From: Dokdonella fugitiva
Lineage (GTDB): Bacteria; Pseudomonadota; Gammaproteobacteria; Xanthomonadales; Rhodanobacteraceae
Assembly: GCF_014138265.1 (NCBI RefSeq)
Contig: NZ_JACGXL010000004.1
Coordinates: forward strand, 310,001 to 374,000
Length of the DNA stretch: 64,000 nucleotides
Direction of reading: 5' to 3'
Positions 60,339 through 64,000 of the stretch are shown here, piece after piece. A program made the translations under genes and the position numbers. The notes beneath the pieces were generated by a model. The model searched no databases. It was not told the origin of the DNA and saw only the letters and a list, made by a program, of their open reading frames with translations. The first letter of the stretch is position 1, and every line of letters begins with the position of its first letter.

Positions 60339-60932
60339 TCAGTCTTCCGTCGCCACGCGACGCAGCAACGCGAACGGATCGAAGCGCACGTCGACGCCGG
60401 AGGCGAGCACGCCGACCGACTTGATCTGGAAGTCGTCCTCGATGCGGAAGATCGTTTCGCCGAAGGCGATCGTGAGCTGGCCCGGCGTGTCGGTGAGGAT
60501 CTTCAGGTCGACCGGTTCGCCGCGCGGCAGCTCGACCTTGAACGGCGCGCGCGGCCGGTCCTTGCCGCGCCAGAGCTGCGGCGTGACGAGCTCGGTCGCG
60601 CGGTCGACCGAGAGGATGATCGACAGCTGGCGGCGGGCGTCGGCGCCGCCCGCACCGTACAGGTCGATGCGCGCGATCGATGCCCACTTCTCGCTGCGCC
60701 GGCCCTTCGCCGCCTTCACGAGGATCGTCGTCGCGATGCCGTCGAAACGGGCGAGGCCGGTGCGCTCCCATTCGCTGTACTGGCCCGCCTCGCCGCCGAG
60801 GTCGAAACGGTAGCGCTCGGCCGGGGTGAACTGCGCGAGCGTGGTCGTCGCTTCGCCCTGCACGCGCGTCGGCGGCAGTTCCTGCGGCGGCGGGGCCGCG
60901 AGGGCGAGGATCATCGCGAGCGTTGCGAGCAT
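60339..60932 (-). CDS. Exported hypothetical protein
   Basis: Protein of 197 aa with a short signal-like start (MLATLAMILALAAPPPQELP). The body is beta-rich and charged (AERYRFDLGGEAGQYSEWER, IDLYGAGGADARRQLSIILS) with no recognised domain. GGAGG stands 5 nt before the ATG. It sits convergent with the beta-helix gene and divergent from the delta-60 repeat gene. No close family known to me. Confidence 0.7.
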   Translation of the reverse strand: MLATLAMILALAAPPPQELPPTRVQGEATTTLAQFTPAERYRFDLGGEAGQYSEWERTGLARFDGIATTILVKAAKGRRSEKWASIARIDLYGAGGADARRQLSIILSVDRATELVTPQLWRGKDRPRAPFKVELPRGEPVDLKILTDTPGQLTIAFGETIFRIEDDFQIKSVGVLASGVDVRFDPFALLRRVATED

Positions 60933-61095
60933 CGGGCCTCCGGAGCGTGTTGAATCCCGGCGCGCGTCGCACGCATCGGCCGGCCTCCACCGCCGATCTT
61001 GCCTCGTCCGCGCCCGTCGCGGTACCCATGCGTCGCGGCGTGATCCCTCGCGCCGCGGCATTGCGTATGCCGATGCAACCGTAGAGGACATCGCC

Positions 61096-62499
61096 ATGCG
61101 CACCGCCCTGCTGTTCACCACCCTCGCCACCGCCGTCGCCACCGCCACGCCCGCGTTCGGCGCCGACGGCGCGCTCGATCCGACGTTCGGCACCGACGCC
61201 GAGTTCCCCGGCTTCGGCTTCTACCTCAACCCTTACGGCAGCACGTTCAACGCCCACCTCGAGACGCTGCGTCGCGCGCCGAACGGGCAGCTCTACCTGA
61301 TCGGGTCGATGATGGACGAACAGAACGTCTGGCGCACGACGATCCAGCGCCTCGACGCCGACGGCTATCCCGACTACACGTTCGGCGACACCGGCCTGCG
61401 CAGCTATCCGCTGCCGTGCGTGGGGGCGAACGCATCCGATGCGCAGATCGACGCGCAAGGTCGCATCTGGGTCGGCTTCAGCGGTTGCGACGATTTCACG
61501 ATCTACCGCTTCACGCCGTCGGGTGACGTCGACACGAGCCTGCTCGGCACCGGCGTGCTCACGATCGCGTTCGACCTCGGCGACGACGACGCGGACGATG
61601 CGCGCCAGCTGGCGATCGATGCGCAAGGCGGCGTGGTCGCCGCGGGCTTCGCCGCGGCGACGCCGGCCCGCCGACTCGCGATCGCCCACTACACCGCCGA
61701 CGGCGCGCCGGTCGCCGGCTTCGGCGTCGACGGCAAGGCCGACTTCGACGCCCAGAACCTCATCAACGCGGTGCAGGGCCTGCACCTCATGCGCGACGGG
61801 CGCATCGTCGTCACCGGCCGCTACGCACCGAACCTGCTGGAAGGCCGACAGACGGTCTTTCGCCTGCAACCGAACGGCGCGGTCGACGTCGGCTTCGGCA
61901 ACTTCGCGCCGGGCATCGCCCATGCCGACCTCGGCACCGCCTCCGGCGACCTGCAGAAGCGCGTGCTGAGCGAAGGCTCCCTGCTCGAGCCCGACGGCTC
62001 GATCCTGCAGGTCGGCACCGGCATCCACTACGGCGGCGCGCATTCGGACTACGACATCGTGCTGGTCAAGTGGCGCGCGGACGGGCAGCTCGACACGTCG
62101 ATCGGCCCGCTCGGTGCGCGCGCGTACAGTCTCGACTTCGGCGGTGCGAATCCGGCCAACGCGATCGACAACTTCGACCGTGCCTATGCGTTGGCACGCC
62201 AGGGCGACGGCAAGATCGTCATCCTCGGCGAAAGCCGCGCACCCGGTTCGCTCACCGGCGTCACGCTCGTGCGCCTCACGCCGTCGCTCGACCTCGACCC
62301 GAGCTTCGGCGACGGCGGCAAGGCGCGCTACCTCGCGCAGGTCGCGACGGACGACCTCGACTGCACGTACGCGGTGAATCCGCTGGTCCAGCCGGGACGC
62401 ATCATCGCGGGCGTGCAGGCCTGCATCGGCAATGCCACGCTGGCGCAGGCGACGATGGGCGTCGAGAACGACCTGCTGTTCGCCGACGGCCTCGACTGA
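61096..62499 (+). CDS. Exported delta-60 repeat propeller protein with terminal FADGLD tag
   Basis: Protein of 467 aa with a signal peptide (MRTALLFTTLATAVATATPA, FGA). The mature start DGALDPTFGTDAEFPGFGFY and later LDLDPSFGDGGKARYL match the delta-60 repeat (LDxxFGxxG), which builds a beta-propeller. Several more blades have the form RLDADGYPDYTFGDTGL and HYTADGAPVAGFGVDGKADF. It ends VENDLLFADGLD, a variant of the tag. Two tag-related paralogues lie directly downstream on the other strand. Function unknown. Confidence 0.83.
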   Translation: MRTALLFTTLATAVATATPAFGADGALDPTFGTDAEFPGFGFYLNPYGSTFNAHLETLRRAPNGQLYLIGSMMDEQNVWRTTIQRLDADGYPDYTFGDTGLRSYPLPCVGANASDAQIDAQGRIWVGFSGCDDFTIYRFTPSGDVDTSLLGTGVLTIAFDLGDDDADDARQLAIDAQGGVVAAGFAAATPARRLAIAHYTADGAPVAGFGVDGKADFDAQNLINAVQGLHLMRDGRIVVTGRYAPNLLEGRQTVFRLQPNGAVDVGFGNFAPGIAHADLGTASGDLQKRVLSEGSLLEPDGSILQVGTGIHYGGAHSDYDIVLVKWRADGQLDTSIGPLGARAYSLDFGGANPANAIDNFDRAYALARQGDGKIVILGESRAPGSLTGVTLVRLTPSLDLDPSFGDGGKARYLAQVATDDLDCTYAVNPLVQPGRIIAGVQACIGNATLAQATMGVENDLLFADGLD

Positions 62500-62506
62500 A
62501 GCGCGT

Positions 62507-63178
62507 TCAGCCGCCGCGCCAGGGCGAGATCGTGCAGATGTCGCCGCTGCATTCCGGGTCGTAGACCGCGTCGGCCTGGATCACGTTGATGTAGTAGTCG
62601 GTGTCCGGGCGCAGGTCGCACGCGAGCGCCGGGCTCGACGTGTTGAACTGCCAGAAGATCATCATCCCGTCCGCGCTCGGCACGTCGCGCGCGAGGCAGC
62701 CCGGCGAGGGCAGCCACCGCGAGAAGTCGCCGCACGCATAACTGATCGCGATCGTCGTGTGCGGGCTCGGCACCGATGCGGGATTGACGAACGATCCGAA
62801 CATGCCCGGCACCACCGTGGCCGGCGTGTGGAAATGCGCCGCCACGTAATTCCATCGGTGGAACTGCTTGAACACCGGCGCGGCGCCGGTCACGCCCGGC
62901 CACGACGTCACGCCGTCGTAGGGATTGTTGTGGCCCCAGATGTCGTCGTACTCGGCCAACGGCACGTCGCGCCGATACGCCGGCTGCGCGCCGTACTGGA
63001 TGTCCGACTTGAGCAGGCGCAGGCGCTGCGTGCCGTCGGGCACGAGGATCGTGTCGGGGCAATCGGTGATCGCGTCGAACTCGTCGGCGAACACGACTTC
63101 GTCCCACGACGGAGGTACGGCGGAACAGGGCACGGCGAGCACGAGCAGCAGGCCGGCGAGGGCAAGACGGATACGCAA
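62507..63178 (-). CDS. Exported protein, paralogue A of a tandem pair (TTG start)
   Basis: Protein of 223 aa. A TTG start at 63178 is preferred because GGAGG stands 8 nt before it and it gives a clean signal peptide (MRIRLALAGLLLVLAVPCSA). Mature start: WDEVVFADEFDAITDCPDTI, which repeats the FAD-x-F-D/E tag seen at the C-termini of other exported proteins. The body (IWGHNNPYDGVTSWPGVTGA, FVNPASVPSPHTTIAISYAC, GCLARDVPSADGMMIFWQFN) is closely matched by the next gene. It ends CSGDICTISPWRGG. Six or more Cys suggest disulfides. No known family. Confidence 0.72.
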   Translation of the reverse strand: MRIRLALAGLLLVLAVPCSAVPPSWDEVVFADEFDAITDCPDTILVPDGTQRLRLLKSDIQYGAQPAYRRDVPLAEYDDIWGHNNPYDGVTSWPGVTGAAPVFKQFHRWNYVAAHFHTPATVVPGMFGSFVNPASVPSPHTTIAISYACGDFSRWLPSPGCLARDVPSADGMMIFWQFNTSSPALACDLRPDTDYYINVIQADAVYDPECSGDICTISPWRGG

Positions 63179-63349
63179 GGTCGTAGCCTCCTCTGGGCGA
63201 CGGGTGGCAAGGAAACGTCCACCACTGCAGAGCAGGCTTTCTGGACGACGTGGGAGAACGGCGGCGAAACCGCAACGCATCATCATGCGCGAGCGCGGAT
63301 TCCGATTTCGTTCGGAAAACATTGTGCGAGCGTTGGAGCGGCGCGCTCG

Positions 63350-64000
63350 TCAGTTGCGCCAGGGCGCGACCGGACAGATGTCGCCGGCACACTCCGTATG
63401 CGAGTCCTCGTCCGACTGGATGATGTTGACGTAGTAGTCGGTGTCGGTTTCGAGGTTGCAGGCGGTTTGCGGACTCGACGAGCCGAATTGCCAGAACACC
63501 ATGTAGGCGTCGGCCGTCGGTACGTCGCGGGTGATGCAGCCGGGAGTCGGCAGGTGGTTGGCGAAGTCGCCGCAGGCGCGGCTGATCGCCATCGTGGTGT
63601 TTGGCCCGGCGATCGATGCGGGATTCACGAAACGCCCGGAGAAGCCCGGCGGAACCGTCGCCGGCGTCCTGAAATGCGCGCCGATGTAGTTCCAGCGGTG
63701 GAATTCCTTGATGACGGGCGCTGAGCCGGTGACGCCCGGCCACGCAGTGACGCCATCATAGGGCGTGTTGTGGCCCCAGATGTTGTCGTACTCGCCGAGG
63801 TAGGCCGCAGGCCGGAACGTCGGGAATACACCGTAGGAAATGTTGGAATTGAGCAGGCGCATGCGCGCCGTGCCATCGGGCACGACGGTGGTCGACGGGC
63901 AGGTGGCGAAACCTTCGAAGGCGTCGGCGAAGACGACTTCGCCCCACGGCGACGCGGCATGGCCGGGCGCGGCTCCGACCAGAAGGGCGATACACAAGAG
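63350..64000 (-). CDS. Exported protein, paralogue B of the tandem pair (5' end beyond window)
   Basis: At least 215 aa are visible; the frame stays open to the right edge, so the signal peptide start is truncated (LLCIALLVGAAPGHAA remains). Mature start: WGEVVFADAFEGFATCPSTT. Matching blocks with paralogue A include IWGHNTPYDGVTAWPGVTGS, NPASIAGPNTTMAISRACGD and VNIIQSDEDSHTECAGDICP. Identity looks about half by eye. Shared Cys positions suggest the same fold. Both genes lie on the minus strand, 171 bp apart, likely from a tandem duplication. Function unknown. Confidence 0.72.
   Translation of the reverse strand, partial: LLCIALLVGAAPGHAASPWGEVVFADAFEGFATCPSTTVVPDGTARMRLLNSNISYGVFPTFRPAAYLGEYDNIWGHNTPYDGVTAWPGVTGSAPVIKEFHRWNYIGAHFRTPATVPPGFSGRFVNPASIAGPNTTMAISRACGDFANHLPTPGCITRDVPTADAYMVFWQFGSSSPQTACNLETDTDYYVNIIQSDEDSHTECAGDICPVAPWRN

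Noticed and set aside
54706-60813. Very long open frames covering several genes (about 2000 codons on the plus strand here, about 1850 on the minus strand)
   Set aside because: They are side effects of about 70% GC with few stop codons. Their translations are Arg/Ala-rich without domains, while the genes in the other frames show clear families.

Overview
The window is about 70% GC chromosomal DNA that is almost fully coding, with very short intergenic gaps. Gene content (EmrAB/MarR cassette, cysJIH with cysB/cysG/cysK, a large TonB-dependent receptor, TPR-linked Ser/Thr kinases, CadC-like TPR regulators and many exported beta-helix or beta-propeller proteins) suggests a gammaproteobacterium of the Lysobacterales (Xanthomonadales), perhaps near Dokdonella or Lysobacter. 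That placement is inference from family recognition only; there is no rRNA gene or search result behind it. No tRNA, rRNA, CRISPR array, insertion sequence, integrase or phage gene was seen.

Layout. 1-5290 (minus strand): the start of a truncated gene, a GNAT/RNA-methyltransferase pair, and an emr-type efflux operon (marR, emrA, a small ORF, emrB). 5472-8181 (plus): a macrodomain protein, a cysteine dioxygenase-like cupin and an FAD/NAD(P) protein. 8311-17635: assimilatory sulfur block with cysJ, cysI, cysH, divergent cysB and cysG, and cysK, interrupted by an exported beta-helix gene. 17696-28960 (minus): two large receptor-type Ser/Thr kinases (TPR and WD40), an aspartate racemase/cupin pair, an esterase, class I fructose-bisphosphate aldolase and small exported or membrane proteins. 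29056-33908 (minus): pyruvate kinase, a HAD phosphatase, a secreted metzincin-type protease and phosphoglycerate kinase. 34061-45379: DUF1272, OsmC, cupin, TlpA-like thioredoxin, HtrA-like protease, TonB receptor, NYN-LOTUS protein, DUF817 and other membrane proteins. 45529-64000: an alpha-amino-acid-ester-hydrolase-like enzyme, a TPR-sulfotransferase and a run of secreted proteins, with a nitronate monooxygenase and a CadC-like TPR regulator among them.

How they connect. CysH reduces PAPS to sulfite, CysJI (with siroheme made by CysG) reduces sulfite to sulfide, CysK fixes sulfide into cysteine, and CysB probably regulates the set. The dioxygenase-like cupin next door may oxidise cysteine, and the TPR-sulfotransferase would use PAPS. 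ATP sulfurylase (cysDN) is not in the window.

Main unexpected signals. (1) A shared 16-bp dyad RGACGT-N4-ACGTCY, resembling two tandem MetJ boxes, lies by the promoters of cysJ and of the TonB receptor, with a weaker copy in the cysB/cysG gap. (2) A tandem array at 53391-53625 has 21/22-bp units organised in 85-bp higher-order repeats that shift reading frame, so it is almost certainly non-coding. (3) A short [IVL]F-x-[DN]-G-[FL]-[DE] tag ends five exported proteins, sits near the end of a sixth, and recurs in altered form just after the signal peptide of two paralogues. (4) A recurrent GCTAnnnT -10-like box precedes many genes. (5) There are several inverted or direct repeat elements, including a perfect 27-bp REP-like inverted pair.
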